In this document: piece by piece, positions 1-7,780 of the stretch
How positions within the stretch are numbered: position 1 is the stretch's first letter
How the letters are laid out: each line of letters starts with the position of its first letter
Assembly: GCF_017303375.1 (NCBI RefSeq)
Contig: NZ_JAFKOH010000004.1
Coordinates: 248,001 to 312,000, forward strand
Origin: Bacillus sp. NTK074B
Lineage (GTDB): Bacteria; Bacillota; Bacilli; Bacillales; Bacillaceae_B
Direction: 5' to 3'
Length of the DNA: 64,000 nt
Position numbers and translations under genes: made by a program
The notes under the pieces: generated by a model
Told to the model about the DNA's origin: nothing
The model's input: the letters and a program-made list of their open reading frames with translations, nothing else
Database searches by the model: none

Positions 1-1545
1 CGTTGTCCAATCTTCACAGTTCCATACCTCTGTCGCTACATCCTGATAGAAATCAGGTTCGTGACTGATCAAAAGCACGGTACCTTTATATTCCTTCAAT
101 GCCCGCTTCAATTCTTCTTTCGCCTCGACGTCCAAGTGGTTCGTCGGTTCATCGAATACAAGGACATTCGATTCTTTGTTCATCAGCTTGCATAGGCGTA
201 CCTTGGCTTTCTCCCCACCGCTCAGCACTTCCACCTTGCTTTCGATATGCTTCGTCGTCAAACCGCATTTAGCAAGGGCTGATCGCACTTCTGCCTGGTT
301 CATGGAAGGAAACTCATTCCACACCTCTTCGATGCACGTGTTATGGTTTTTTGATTTGATTTCCTGTTCAAAATATCCGATATGAAGATAATCACCCAGA
401 TCCACCGAACCGGAAATCGGTTTGATTTCACCTAAGATGCTCCGCAATAGAGTCGTCTTCCCGATGCCGTTGGCTCCTGATAGAGCAATCTTCTGACCAC
501 GCTCCATCTTGAGATTGAGAGGCTTTGATAACGGTTCATCATAGCCGATCACAAGATCCTTCGTTTCAAAGATGACCCTGCCGGCGGTTCTCGCTAGTTT
601 AAAGTTGAATTCCGGCTTCGGCTTTTCTGCAGCGAGTTCAATCATATCCATCTTATCGAGCTTCTTCTGACGGGACATGGCCATGTTCCGGGTGGATACC
701 CGTGCCTTATTGCGGGCCACGAAGTCCTTCAGCTCCGAGATTTCCTGCTGCTGCCTCTTGAATGCTGACTCCAGCTGCTGTTTCTTCATTTCATGAACTC
801 GCTTGAATTCATGGTAATCTCCTGCATACCGATTCAGCTCTTGATTTTCCATATGATAGATCAAATTAATGACACTGTTTAAAAATGGGATATCATGTGA
901 GATCAGGATGAATGCATTTTCATATTCCTGCAGATAGCGTCTCAACCAGTTGATATGCTGCTCATCAAGATAGTTGGTAGGCTCATCGAGTAACAGAATG
1001 TCCGGTTTTTCGAGTAATAGCTTGGCGAGCAGAACTTTCGTCCGCTGTCCCCCGCTCAGATCGTGGACATCTTTATCCAATCCGATATCATCCAACCCAA
1101 GGCCGCGGCCGATTTCTTCCACTTTGGCATCAATGATATAGAAATCATTATTCGTCAACGCATCCTGAAGGGTACCGGTTTCCTCCAGTAATTCTTCCAA
1201 TTCTTCAGGAGTGGCTTCCCCCATCTTGGCAAAAAGCTCATTCATTTCTGTTTCCATATCAAACAGGTATTGGAAGGCTGTCTTCAATACGTCCCGGATT
1301 GTCATACCCTGCTTAAGCTTCGCATGCTGATCCAGGTACCCGATACGGATCCGCTTTGCCCATTCCACTTTCCCTTCATCAGGCTCAAGCTTTCCTGTAA
1401 TGATATTCATAAACGTAGACTTTCCTTCTCCGTTGGCACCGATCAAGCCGATATGTTCACCCTTCAACAAACGGAAAGATACATCGTTAAAAATCGCACG
1501 GTCACCGAAACCATGTGTTAAGTTTTTGACTGTCAATAAACTCAT
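1..1545 (-). CDS. yfmM: ABC-F family ATPase, YfmM-type (C-terminus cut by window edge)
   Basis: A soluble ABC-F protein with two ATP-binding cassettes and no membrane segments. This class acts on ribosomes, in translation control or antibiotic resistance, and does not transport. The reading frame starts at the ATG at 1545 and runs off the window edge after 515 codons. The first cassette has the P-loop GANGEGKST, signature LSGGQRTK and Walker B LLLDEPTNYLD. A charged, alpha-helical linker rich in K, E and Q follows. The second cassette has P-loop GANGIGKTT, signature LSGGEKAK and VFDEPTNHLD. YfmM of B. subtilis is recalled as only slightly longer, so nearly the whole protein is present. The assignment to YfmM rather than another ABC-F paralogue rests on remembered similarity of the N-terminus (MSLLTVKNL, GFGDRAIF). 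Confidence 0.88.
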   Translation of the reverse strand, partial: MSLLTVKNLTHGFGDRAIFNDVSFRLLKGEHIGLIGANGEGKSTFMNIITGKLEPDEGKVEWAKRIRIGYLDQHAKLKQGMTIRDVLKTAFQYLFDMETEMNELFAKMGEATPEELEELLEETGTLQDALTNNDFYIIDAKVEEIGRGLGLDDIGLDKDVHDLSGGQRTKVLLAKLLLEKPDILLLDEPTNYLDEQHINWLRRYLQEYENAFILISHDIPFLNSVINLIYHMENQELNRYAGDYHEFKRVHEMKKQQLESAFKRQQQEISELKDFVARNKARVSTRNMAMSRQKKLDKMDMIELAAEKPKPEFNFKLARTAGRVIFETKDLVIGYDEPLSKPLNLKMERGQKIALSGANGIGKTTLLRSILGEIKPISGSVDLGDYLHIGYFEQEIKSKNHNTCIEEVWNEFPSMNQAEVRSALAKCGLTTKHIESKVEVLSGGEKAKVRLCKLMNKESNVLVFDEPTNHLDVEAKEELKRALKEYKGTVLLISHEPDFYQDVATEVWNCEDWTT

Positions 1546-1579
1546 ATCGTAAACACCTTTTCTTCCTAAACTAAATTTC

Positions 1580-1632
1580 GCTCCCTCTATTATAAGGGTC
1601 ATTCCCTATAGAAGATAGGGGGAGTGCTTTTT
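1580..1632. terminator. Imperfect hairpin between the ABC-F and oxidoreductase genes
   Basis: The arms CTCCCTCTAT and ATAGGGGGAG surround a second inverted repeat. The hairpin is followed on the plus side by a T-rich tract. No gene on the plus strand reads into it, and the minus-strand reading lacks a good T-run, so its role as terminator of the oxidoreductase is uncertain. Confidence 0.35.
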
Positions 1633-1639
1633 TCTTCTT

Positions 1640-2755
1640 TTACTCGATGGCCCCCGCTACATCATAGTCATCGGGATCAAGTTCTGTCGGTTCACCGAGA
1701 GCAAGTTTTGCAAGCTCCGAACCAAGATATGGCCCCACCGTTAAGCCCGATGCCCCAAGTCCATTGGCCACCCAGACACCATCCAATCCCGGCATGGCAC
1801 CATAAACGGGAAGGAAACCAGGTGTGAACGGGCGAAATCCCACTCTCGTCTCAAGGAGTGCACTGTCACCAATTCCCGGTGCAATGTCCAATGCTTTATG
1901 AAGAATTTCGTGCAGTCCAAGAGCGGTTACCCGTTGATCAAAACCGGCCTCATTTTCGTGTGTGGCTCCTGCCACAACTCTTCCCTCCGGAAAGGCTAGA
2001 AGGTATTGATCATTTGGCGGCATAACGACCGGCCATCCGTCGGTCTCCTGCCCCCCTGCTTGCAGATGGAGAATCTGCGCTTTTTGGGAGGATACAAGAA
2101 AGTTGATCCCAAGAGGGTGGAAAAGCTCGTTCGCCCAGGCCCCGGCCGTCACGATCACTCCGTCCGCGCAAAGTACTTCGTCCCCTATTTTGACACCAAT
2201 GATCCGATTGTCTTCGTTTAACAACGTGGCATCCCCTTCTCGTCGTGTGGCTCCGTGCTTTTCAGCCCCATTTAAAAGGGCATTCCTCATCGCTCTTCCA
2301 TCCACCCTGGCTGCGCCACTGACATGAACAGACTGATACTCCTCAGAAAGTAGCGGGAAACGCTGCCTTGTTTCTTCTGCCGTCAGCACGGTGAGTTCAC
2401 CTATTTCCGGTGCATCTTCCCTTCGCTTCTCCGCTCTTTCCACCATCTTATGCAGCTTCTGGTCATCCGTATGGAGACTGATGGCACCTACGCGTTTATA
2501 GCCTGTGTCTCTTTCCCCATCAGCTTCAAGCTGTTTTATGATGCTCGGATAATATCCGGCTCCACTCTTTGCCAGACGATACCACACTTTATTCCTCCGC
2601 TGAGAGAGCCATGGACAGACGATCCCTGCTGCTGCATCGGTTGCCTGCCCGGTCTCTTTGCGGTCTACAATGGTGACATCCGCTCCTGCCTTCGCAAGAT
2701 GATACGCAGTTGAAGCACCCAGAATGCCGGCACCAACGATAATATATGATTTCAT
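1640..2755 (-). CDS. FAD-dependent oxidoreductase of the DAO (D-amino acid/glycine oxidase) family
   Basis: A 371-aa flavoenzyme of the DAO superfamily, which oxidises amino or imino groups of small amino acids such as glycine, sarcosine or D-amino acids. The N-terminus shows the Rossmann dinucleotide-binding motif GAGILGASTAYHLAKAG, followed by an acidic residue at the end of strand 2 (VDRK). The C-terminal part carries the family's R-x-G-x-R-P-x-T-like stretch (TRVGFRPFTPG) and GLGASGLTVGP. I chose the ATG at 2755 because AAAAGGTG lies six bases upstream; a GTG three codons earlier overlaps that site. The gene stands alone, with ABC-F downstream and the T-box region divergent. The substrate cannot be told from sequence. 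Confidence 0.85.
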   Translation of the reverse strand: MKSYIIVGAGILGASTAYHLAKAGADVTIVDRKETGQATDAAAGIVCPWLSQRRNKVWYRLAKSGAGYYPSIIKQLEADGERDTGYKRVGAISLHTDDQKLHKMVERAEKRREDAPEIGELTVLTAEETRQRFPLLSEEYQSVHVSGAARVDGRAMRNALLNGAEKHGATRREGDATLLNEDNRIIGVKIGDEVLCADGVIVTAGAWANELFHPLGINFLVSSQKAQILHLQAGGQETDGWPVVMPPNDQYLLAFPEGRVVAGATHENEAGFDQRVTALGLHEILHKALDIAPGIGDSALLETRVGFRPFTPGFLPVYGAMPGLDGVWVANGLGASGLTVGPYLGSELAKLALGEPTELDPDDYDVAGAIE

Positions 2756-2835
2756 GCAAAACACCTTTTCACCTATTTTTCTTTCATTTTACTTCAGTGG
2801 AAGGATGAACTCAATGGAAGCAGGCTTCTGGATGG

Positions 2836-2905
2836 CGTGTGTGCCAGGTACAATTGGTACTTTCGGTGCCTGGTACTCTTCAAGTGTTCGGTGCCGGGCA
2901 CCATT
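2836..2905. repeat. Cluster of three GTGCC(N)GG(Y)AC near-palindromes
   Basis: Three direct copies of a short near-palindrome lie within 70 bp: GTGCCAGGTAC, GTGCCTGGTAC and GTGCCGGGCAC. Similar GGTGCCAGGCACC sequences are, from memory, common in intergenic DNA of Bacillus relatives. A 62-codon frame across them on the minus strand has no homology signal and is treated as repeat-derived. Confidence 0.55.
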
Positions 2906-2955
2906 CCGCATCACCACCGACCCCATCCCAATCTCACTCCTTTTCCCGAAATAGA

Positions 2956-2983
2956 TTGACAAGTCGTTTTGATTCATGATAAA
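2956..2983 (+). promoter_or_regulatory. Candidate sigma-A promoter of the T-box transcript
   Basis: TTGACA at 2956-2961 and GATAAA at 2978-2983 are separated by 16 bp, just upstream of the T-box leader. Confidence 0.5.
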
Positions 2984-2995
2984 AATTGTATAACC

Positions 2996-3237
2996 TAATA
3001 TTGAAAAAGCTTTGAAGGAAACAAGTAGCGGACATTTCCCTGTTAAAGAGAGCCGGTGGTTGGTGTGAACCGGTACAAAAATTATGCGAATTTCGATTCC
3101 GGAGCTTCTTTTGAGGAGATCAAAAGACGGCTATGGCCGTTATGTGTGAAGAGTGATGAGAAGATATTTCTCATAACTAGGGTGGTACCGCGATATCCAA
3201 ATCGTCCCTACGATATGTAGGGGCGATTTTTTTATTT
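2996..3237 (+). promoter_or_regulatory. T-box riboswitch, phenylalanine specifier (TTC)
   Basis: A tRNA-sensing leader upstream of the NSS transporter gene. It has the AAGTA and AGAGAG stem-I elements, GAA followed by T-TTC-G at 3088-3095 (specifier codon TTC, Phe), the T-box sequence AGGGTGGTACCGCG at 3179-3192 and a terminator at about 3201-3234 (ATCGTCCCTAC / GTAGGGGCGAT plus seven T). Uncharged tRNA-Phe is expected to favour the antiterminator and so turn on the transporter. Shifting the specifier by one base gives TTT, still Phe, so the amino acid call is robust if the loop alignment is right. Confidence 0.9.
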
Positions 3238-3287
3238 GGGCGATAATCCCCTTCCTCACCTCAATAAAAACAGAAAGGAGAATGAGA

Positions 3288-4631
3288 ATGAGTCAGCGTG
3301 AACAATGGTCATCAAAAATCGGCTTTATCTTAGCGGCAGCAGGGTCTGCCATCGGATTGGGGGCCATATGGAAATTCCCTTATATCGCCGGTGAAAATGG
3401 AGGCGGAGCATTCTTCCTGATCTTTATTCTATTTACTTTACTACTCGGTCTTCCATTACTATTAGCAGAATTCTCGATTGGACGAACATCCGGGAGCAAT
3501 GCCGTGGACTCATACCGAAAGATCGCTCCCGGGACTAAATGGCACTGGGTCGGTATTCTCGGGATGATTACCTCCTTCATTCTGCTTTCTTTCTACAGTG
3601 TGATCGGTGGTTGGATCGTCGTTTATTTATTCAAAGCCGTTACTGGACAATTAAATGGACTTTCTTCAGATCAATATGCCGAAGTATTCGGGACGACGAT
3701 TTCAAATCCCTTAACCAGTGTATTTGTCCAATTTCTTTTCATATTGATGACCATCATCGTCGTAGCTAAAGGGATTGAAAAAGGAATTGAGCTGGCAAGT
3801 AAAATTATGATGCCGGCATTATTTATTCTTTTCATTTTGCTTGTGATCCGCGCGGTAACCCTTGACGGGGCGGGTGAAGGAATTACATTCCTGCTTCAGC
3901 CGGACTTTTCTAAAGTGACGTCTCAGACGATTTTAGAAGCAATGGGGCAATCGTTCTTTACATTAAGTGTCGGAGTATCGGTCATGGTGACGTACAGCTC
4001 ATACCTCCCAAAAAACCAGAGTCTGCCACGTTCGGCCATTTCGATTGTGGCGATGAATATCTTCATCGTATTGCTGGCCGGACTTGCGATTTTCCCTGCA
4101 GTCTTTGCTTTTGATTTAGAACCGGGTGCCGGTCCTGTGCTGCTGTTCAATGTACTGCCTACCGTGTTCAGTCAGCTTCCTTTCGGGATGCTCTTCTTCA
4201 TCGCATTCCTAGTGCTGTTCTTATTCGCAGCCTTGACTTCTGCCTTTTCGATGCTTGAAATCATCGTATCCGTCATTTCAAAGGGAGACCTTGTAAAGCG
4301 GAAAAAGTGGTCGTGGATCATCGGACTTGCCATTTTCGTTTGCGGCATTCCATCGGCATTGTCTTTTGGAATTCTAGGGGACATCACGCTGTTCGACAAA
4401 ACCATCTTCGACCTGGCTGATTTTGCCGTCAGTAATGTATTGCTTCCAATCGGGTCATTGCTCATCGCACTCTTCGTCCCTATGAAAATGAAGAAAACGT
4501 CACTTTATGAAGAGTTGAAGCAAGGAAGCGGGTTGAAGCGAGGATTATTTGAAACATGGTTCTTCTTGATCCGTTTTGTAGCGCCCGTATTGATTCTTTT
4601 TGTAATGCTGGATGTCTTGGGTGTATTTTAA
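3288..4631 (+). CDS. Neurotransmitter:sodium symporter (NSS) family transporter
   Basis: A sodium-coupled amino acid importer of the LeuT/NSS fold, 447 aa, with about eleven to twelve hydrophobic helices. The N-terminal stretch [14 protein letters not shown] is the unwound TM1 region that binds sodium and substrate in this family, and the GENGGGAFF motif follows. I chose the ATG at 3288 (MSQREQW) because AGGAG sits seven bases upstream; an earlier ATG at 3282 is too close. The Phe-type T-box leader argues that it imports phenylalanine or a related aromatic amino acid. That is inference from regulation, since NSS members vary in substrate. A strong terminator follows 25 bp after the stop. Confidence 0.9.
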   Translation: MSQREQWSSKIGFILAAAGSAIGLGAIWKFPYIAGENGGGAFFLIFILFTLLLGLPLLLAEFSIGRTSGSNAVDSYRKIAPGTKWHWVGILGMITSFILLSFYSVIGGWIVVYLFKAVTGQLNGLSSDQYAEVFGTTISNPLTSVFVQFLFILMTIIVVAKGIEKGIELASKIMMPALFILFILLVIRAVTLDGAGEGITFLLQPDFSKVTSQTILEAMGQSFFTLSVGVSVMVTYSSYLPKNQSLPRSAISIVAMNIFIVLLAGLAIFPAVFAFDLEPGAGPVLLFNVLPTVFSQLPFGMLFFIAFLVLFLFAALTSAFSMLEIIVSVISKGDLVKRKKWSWIIGLAIFVCGIPSALSFGILGDITLFDKTIFDLADFAVSNVLLPIGSLLIALFVPMKMKKTSLYEELKQGSGLKRGLFETWFFLIRFVAPVLILFVMLDVLGVF

Positions 4632-4656
4632 GACCTTATTTTAAGACCTCTTCTAT

Positions 4657-4691
4657 AAAAGGGTTGACCCGATTTATGGGTCAACCCTTTT
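4657..4691 (+). terminator. Rho-independent terminator after the NSS gene
   Basis: AAAAGGGTTGACCC and its complement GGGTCAACCCTTTT surround the loop GATTTAT. The symmetric A/T flanks let it serve the convergent SOD gene as well. Confidence 0.85.
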
Positions 4692-4696
4692 CTTTG

Positions 4697-5215
4697 TTAT
4701 ATTCCATACCCCATGATCACTCCGCACGCAAGCCTCTTACCTGCATCACCTGAAGGCTGTGATCTGAAGTCATCCGGATTCTGATGGATAATGACTCCCT
4801 TACCGATCACGTCACCCACTTTGAATTTATTCGTAAAGAAGGACATTTTGGCATATCCATCATTGGAAAACAAAACAGGAAAATCTCCTGCATGATTGCC
4901 GTGAGGCTGGTTGTTTGGATTCCAATGTCCCCCTGCAGAAGTGAAAGGTTCTTTCGGATCCCCTATTTCACAGACTCCCTTCTCATGGAGGTGAAATCCG
5001 TGGGGTCCGATGGGTTTTTGATCGCCTTTTCCTTTTTTATAGGACGGTAAACCTGTCACCTCTGCAAATACTTCCACTCCATTTTGAACTTCCCGAAAAA
5101 AAACATACCCTTGCAGCCCCGGAGCAAGCGGGCCTCCCTGGATTTGAGCATATGCCATATTGGGAGCATTTCGATAATAGGAATAAGCCGGATAGCCGTA
5201 CTGATAATAATTCAT
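4697..5215 (-). CDS. Cu/Zn superoxide dismutase family protein without signal peptide
   Basis: A 172-aa protein with the Cu/Zn SOD fold. Metal ligands are visible in order: HLH in GPHGFHLHEKG, the His and Asp set in GGHWNPNNQPHGNHAGDFP, and the late His in VIIHQNPDD. The active-site Arg is in GKRLACGV, and two Cys (EKGVC and RLAC) can form the usual disulfide. The family dismutates superoxide. Unlike the lipoprotein YojM of B. subtilis, this protein starts with a Tyr-rich segment (MNYYQYGYPAYSYYR) and has no secretion signal or lipobox. Tyr-rich tails of this kind are common on spore coat proteins, so a coat location is possible but unproven. AAGGGGG lies eight bases before the ATG. It is divergent from isp. 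Confidence 0.87.
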   Translation of the reverse strand: MNYYQYGYPAYSYYRNAPNMAYAQIQGGPLAPGLQGYVFFREVQNGVEVFAEVTGLPSYKKGKGDQKPIGPHGFHLHEKGVCEIGDPKEPFTSAGGHWNPNNQPHGNHAGDFPVLFSNDGYAKMSFFTNKFKVGDVIGKGVIIHQNPDDFRSQPSGDAGKRLACGVIMGYGI

Positions 5216-5293
5216 CTCGTCATCCCCCTTCCTTCATTCAATTTTATGAAGGAACCGGCGATGACATGATGAAAAAACCGGAGCATCCTTTTT

Positions 5294-5369
5294 AACCAAG
5301 CGTTTGTTTAACCTGGGAAACCCTTTTCTCATCAAGGGTTCGAGCCACTAATCAAACGTTTGTTTAAAT
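5294..5369. promoter_or_regulatory. Two TetR-operator-like palindromes around CAAACGTTTG
   Basis: The SOD-isp divergent region (5216-5586) holds the sites AAGCGTTTGTTTAA at about 5298 and ATCAAACGTTTGTTTAAA at about 5351. Between them is a small hairpin (AACCCTT / AAGGGTT). A nearly identical palindrome recurs at 31321-31340. The motif resembles operators of TetR-family repressors; no such repressor gene lies in the window. Confidence 0.45.
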
Positions 5370-5501
5370 TTTTTATCCCTTCAGATTGAAACCGTCCCTG
5401 ATCTTTCCTTGGATCATTCCTATAGTTGTTCTCTCCCAGATCCCTATATGCATTGGAGTAAGAAGATATGATTGGTTTTATTTTCCTATTACTATTATCC
5501 C

Positions 5502-5541
5502 TTTTCAATTCGTCCCAGAAATGTTATATTTTCAGAAACTT
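5502..5541 (+). promoter_or_regulatory. Candidate promoter with overlapping CodY box upstream of isp
   Basis: TTTTCA at 5502-5507 and TATATT at 5525-5530 are spaced 17 bp. TATTTTCAGAAACTT at 5527-5541 matches the CodY consensus AATTTTCWGAAAATT at 13 of 15 positions and covers the -10 region. The B. subtilis ispA gene is known to be repressed by CodY, so the match is plausible. Confidence 0.5.
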
Positions 5542-5586
5542 CTGATTTCCGTTCTACAATGCAACACTATTTTAGGAGGGATTGAT

Positions 5587-6549
5587 ATGCAAGGTGAAAT
5601 TAGGTTAATTCCATATTTCATGGAAGAAATGATTGTTGATGCAAATGAAATTCCTAAAGGCGTTGATTTAATCCAAGCTCCTAGCATGTGGAAGAATGGC
5701 TATAAAGGGAAAGGTGTAACCATCGCCATCCTCGATACAGGTTGCGATATGAACCACCCGGATCTTGCGGGGAAGGTGAAAAAATTCCGGAATTTCACCG
5801 ACGATGATGACGGCGCAGAAGATAACGTGACGGATTACAGCGGGCACGGTACCCATGTGGCGGGAACGATTGCTGCAAGTGAAAACGGGGATGGTGTCAT
5901 CGGAGTGGCTCCACAGGCTGACCTGATGGTTATTAAAGTTCTTGCCGGCAGCCGTGGAAGCGGAAAGTACGATTGGATCGTAAACGGTATTCTGTATGCG
6001 ATTGAGCAAAAGGTGGACATCATTTCCATGTCTTTGGGTGGTCCTACTGACTATGAGCCTCTTCATAAAGCGATTCAAAAAGCGGTGGATTCCAATATCC
6101 TGGTGGTCTGTGCTGCCGGCAACGAGGGCGACTCAAATAGCAGTACCGATGAATTCTCATACCCTGCCTGTTACAACGAAGTCATTTCGGTTGGAGCCAT
6201 TGATCTCCAGAGAAAGTCTTCCTACTTCACCAATTCCAACAATGAAGTTGACTTAGTGGCACCCGGTGAACAAATCTTATCCACCATTCCTGGTGAGAAA
6301 TACGCTAAGCTCAGCGGCACCTCCATGTCTGCGCCACACGTCTCAGGAGCCCTGGCCCTGATCAAAGAGTTCGAACAAGTCTCCTTTGACCGCAAGCTGT
6401 CTGAATGTGAAGTATATGCCCAGCTCATTAAGCGTACGGTCCCACTCGGCTTTCCGAAAACACTGGAAGGGAATGGACTGATCTTTTTAACGGCTCCTGA
6501 CCTTCTGCGGGAGCACTTGAGAAATCAGCCACTTGCACAGATTGGATGA
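5587..6549 (+). CDS. isp: Intracellular subtilisin-type serine protease
   Basis: A 320-aa S8 protease of the intracellular type. It has no signal peptide and begins with the short propeptide carrying the LIPY motif, which blocks the active site in this subfamily until removed. The catalytic triad is visible: Asp in AILDTGCDMNHPD, His in SGHGTHVAGT and Ser in GTSMSAPHVSGA; the oxyanion Asn is in AAGNEGDSN. The ATG at 5587 is preceded by TAGGAGGG at a good distance. A longer in-frame extension upstream lacks a ribosome site and runs through the promoter, so it is rejected. The enzyme degrades cytoplasmic protein in stationary phase and sporulation in relatives. The upstream CodY-like box fits nutrient control. 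Confidence 0.95.
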   Translation: MQGEIRLIPYFMEEMIVDANEIPKGVDLIQAPSMWKNGYKGKGVTIAILDTGCDMNHPDLAGKVKKFRNFTDDDDGAEDNVTDYSGHGTHVAGTIAASENGDGVIGVAPQADLMVIKVLAGSRGSGKYDWIVNGILYAIEQKVDIISMSLGGPTDYEPLHKAIQKAVDSNILVVCAAGNEGDSNSSTDEFSYPACYNEVISVGAIDLQRKSSYFTNSNNEVDLVAPGEQILSTIPGEKYAKLSGTSMSAPHVSGALALIKEFEQVSFDRKLSECEVYAQLIKRTVPLGFPKTLEGNGLIFLTAPDLLREHLRNQPLAQIG

Positions 6550-6574
6550 TCGTTTTTCGAATCCTTATCTAGTT

Positions 6575-6645
6575 GATTTTTGGCTCATTCGATTGAATGT
6601 ATGTTTCAATCGCCTTTCAGCTTTGCTGAAAATGAGCCAAAAATC
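6575..6645 (+). repeat. Three-way-junction intergenic repeat, copy 1
   Basis: The outer stem GATTTTTGGCTCATT / AATGAGCCAAAAATC encloses two hairpins: GATTGAA..TTCAATC and CTTTCAGC..GCTGAAA. The same architecture occurs inverted at 43052-43136, with a different but still paired first hairpin. It lies between isp and the ykuS terminator. Confidence 0.7.
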
Positions 6646-6656
6646 GCATACTATAT

Positions 6657-6706
6657 AGTTTACAGTAAAAAAACAGCCATCCCTGACTGTTTTTTTACTG
6701 TAAACT
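6657..6706. terminator. Bidirectional terminator between isp and ykuS
   Basis: Perfect 20-base inverted arms surround a 10-base loop (CCATCCCTGA). Each arm holds an internal run of seven A or T, so either strand ends in a T-run. The right arm overlaps the ykuS stop codon. Confidence 0.85.
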
Positions 6707-6944
6707 ATTGAAGTCTGCTTTGTACTTCCTGACAGATTTGATCTGCACTCAGTCCGCTTGCTTCGATGACGGGACCTTGAGTCGCTACATTCTGGATTCC
6801 CATTACATCCGTATCCATTCCTGTTACGACACAGCAGTCACATCCGTTTGCATCTGACTCCTGCTTCAGCTCCACTACCTCATGGCCCTGTGCACGTAAG
6901 GCTTCTACAACGTTTGTTAAGGATTGTTCAACACCAATTCTCAT
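6705..6944 (-). CDS. ykuS: UPF0180 family protein YkuS
   Basis: A 79-aa protein matching the UPF0180 (YkuS) family in length and in the opening [19 protein letters not shown]. The pair CDCC sits mid-protein within [18 protein letters not shown]. Function is unknown in the family. The fold suggests a small nucleotide-binding-like alpha/beta domain, but no catalytic motif can be named. It is transcribed alone towards the shared terminator. The identification relies on recalled family pattern. Confidence 0.75.
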   Translation of the reverse strand: MRIGVEQSLTNVVEALRAQGHEVVELKQESDANGCDCCVVTGMDTDVMGIQNVATQGPVIEASGLSADQICQEVQSRLQ

Positions 6945-7005
6945 GCCTTTACACCTCCTGTTTCTACATATAGGATTTTCTTACAATGAAAAAGATATTC
7001 GTCAT

Positions 7006-7161
7006 TTATTTTTTATTTACTTGTGTACCGCTTTTTTTCTGACTTTGACTCTCACTATTTCCCATCTGGGTATCAGAGGCAAATTCTACGTCATTCTTCG
7101 CTTTTTGCTTCGCCAATTGTTCTGATGGTTGGTCCATACTTTTCTTTCCCTGTTTAGACAT
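7006..7161 (-). CDS. Small gamma-type SASP-like spore protein
   Basis: A 51-aa Lys/Gln/Ser-rich protein. It contains VEFASDTQMG, very close to the EFASETD sequence that the spore protease GPR cleaves in gamma-type SASPs (SspE). Gamma SASPs are amino-acid stores in the spore core. The ATG at 7161 is preceded by GGAGGG six bases away; another ATG lies two codons upstream inside that spacing. The gene sits between ykuS and the ferritin-like gene. Single-repeat length is shorter than typical SspE, which usually carries two such repeats. Confidence 0.65.
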   Translation of the reverse strand: MSKQGKKSMDQPSEQLAKQKAKNDVEFASDTQMGNSESQSQKKSGTQVNKK

Positions 7162-7310
7162 TTTCATCCCTCCTCTGACTTTTATAGAATTAGAATCCCC
7201 ATTTCAAGACAAAATATTTGAAGGGCATGCAATTCCAACGGGTATGTTTATTTCTTCACTAACCCGGGTAAATAGTTTATATACAACAAATAAAAAAGGG
7301 TGGTATTTAC

Positions 7311-7748
7311 ATGGATCAAGAAAAGTTAAATGAATTAATTGATGGATTAAATGAAGATTTGGCAAATGAATATGCTGCAGTTATTCTGTACACAAACTAC
7401 GCTGCTGTTGTGAGCGGCCTATATCGTCAAATTTTAAAGCCTTTCTTCGAAGAGGAAATTCCAGATGAGCAGGGCCACGCATTGTACCTGGCTGAAAAGA
7501 TTAAAACATTGGGTGGAGATCCGACAACGACGCCTGCAGCCGTAAAGCAAACGGATAATGTGAAGGAAATGCTTGAAGAAGGACGAAAAGCCGAAGCAGA
7601 TACAATCGAGCGTTACAAGAAACGTAAAGAACAGGCTGACGAATTAGGTCTTGTCGAACTTAGCATCAAGCTCGATGATATGATCGCTGATGAAACCCAT
7701 CATCTTGAAGAGTTCGATCGCCTATTAAAGGATCCTTCTTTCAATTAA
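7311..7748 (+). CDS. Ferritin-like domain protein
   Basis: A 145-aa all-helical protein of the ferritin-like superfamily. The expected carboxylate and His ligands of a di-iron site are visible: Glu in LANEYAAVILY, the E-x2-H type pattern in PDEQGHALYL, Glu in EADTIERYKKR, and DETHHLEEF near the C-terminus. The family stores iron or protects against peroxide. Helix spacing fits a four-helix bundle. AAAGGGTGG precedes the ATG. It is monocistronic, ending in a terminator shared with the helicase gene. Whether it oligomerises like bacterioferritin or Dps cannot be seen. Confidence 0.82.
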   Translation: MDQEKLNELIDGLNEDLANEYAAVILYTNYAAVVSGLYRQILKPFFEEEIPDEQGHALYLAEKIKTLGGDPTTTPAAVKQTDNVKEMLEEGRKAEADTIERYKKRKEQADELGLVELSIKLDDMIADETHHLEEFDRLLKDPSFN

Positions 7749-7753
7749 TACAC

Positions 7754-7780
7754 AAAAGACCGCTACCCAGCGGTCTTTTA
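7754..7780. terminator. Terminator between the ferritin-like and helicase genes
   Basis: AAAAGACCGC TACCCA GCGGTCTTTT is symmetric and serves both converging genes. Confidence 0.85.

Noticed and set aside
2789-2977. 62-codon minus-strand frame
   Set aside because: Runs through the GTGCC repeat cluster and the T-box promoter, with no ribosome site.
5386-5586. N-terminal extension of the subtilisin
   Set aside because: The longer frame crosses the promoter and CodY-like box, and only the ATG at 5587 has a ribosome site and the LIPY start.
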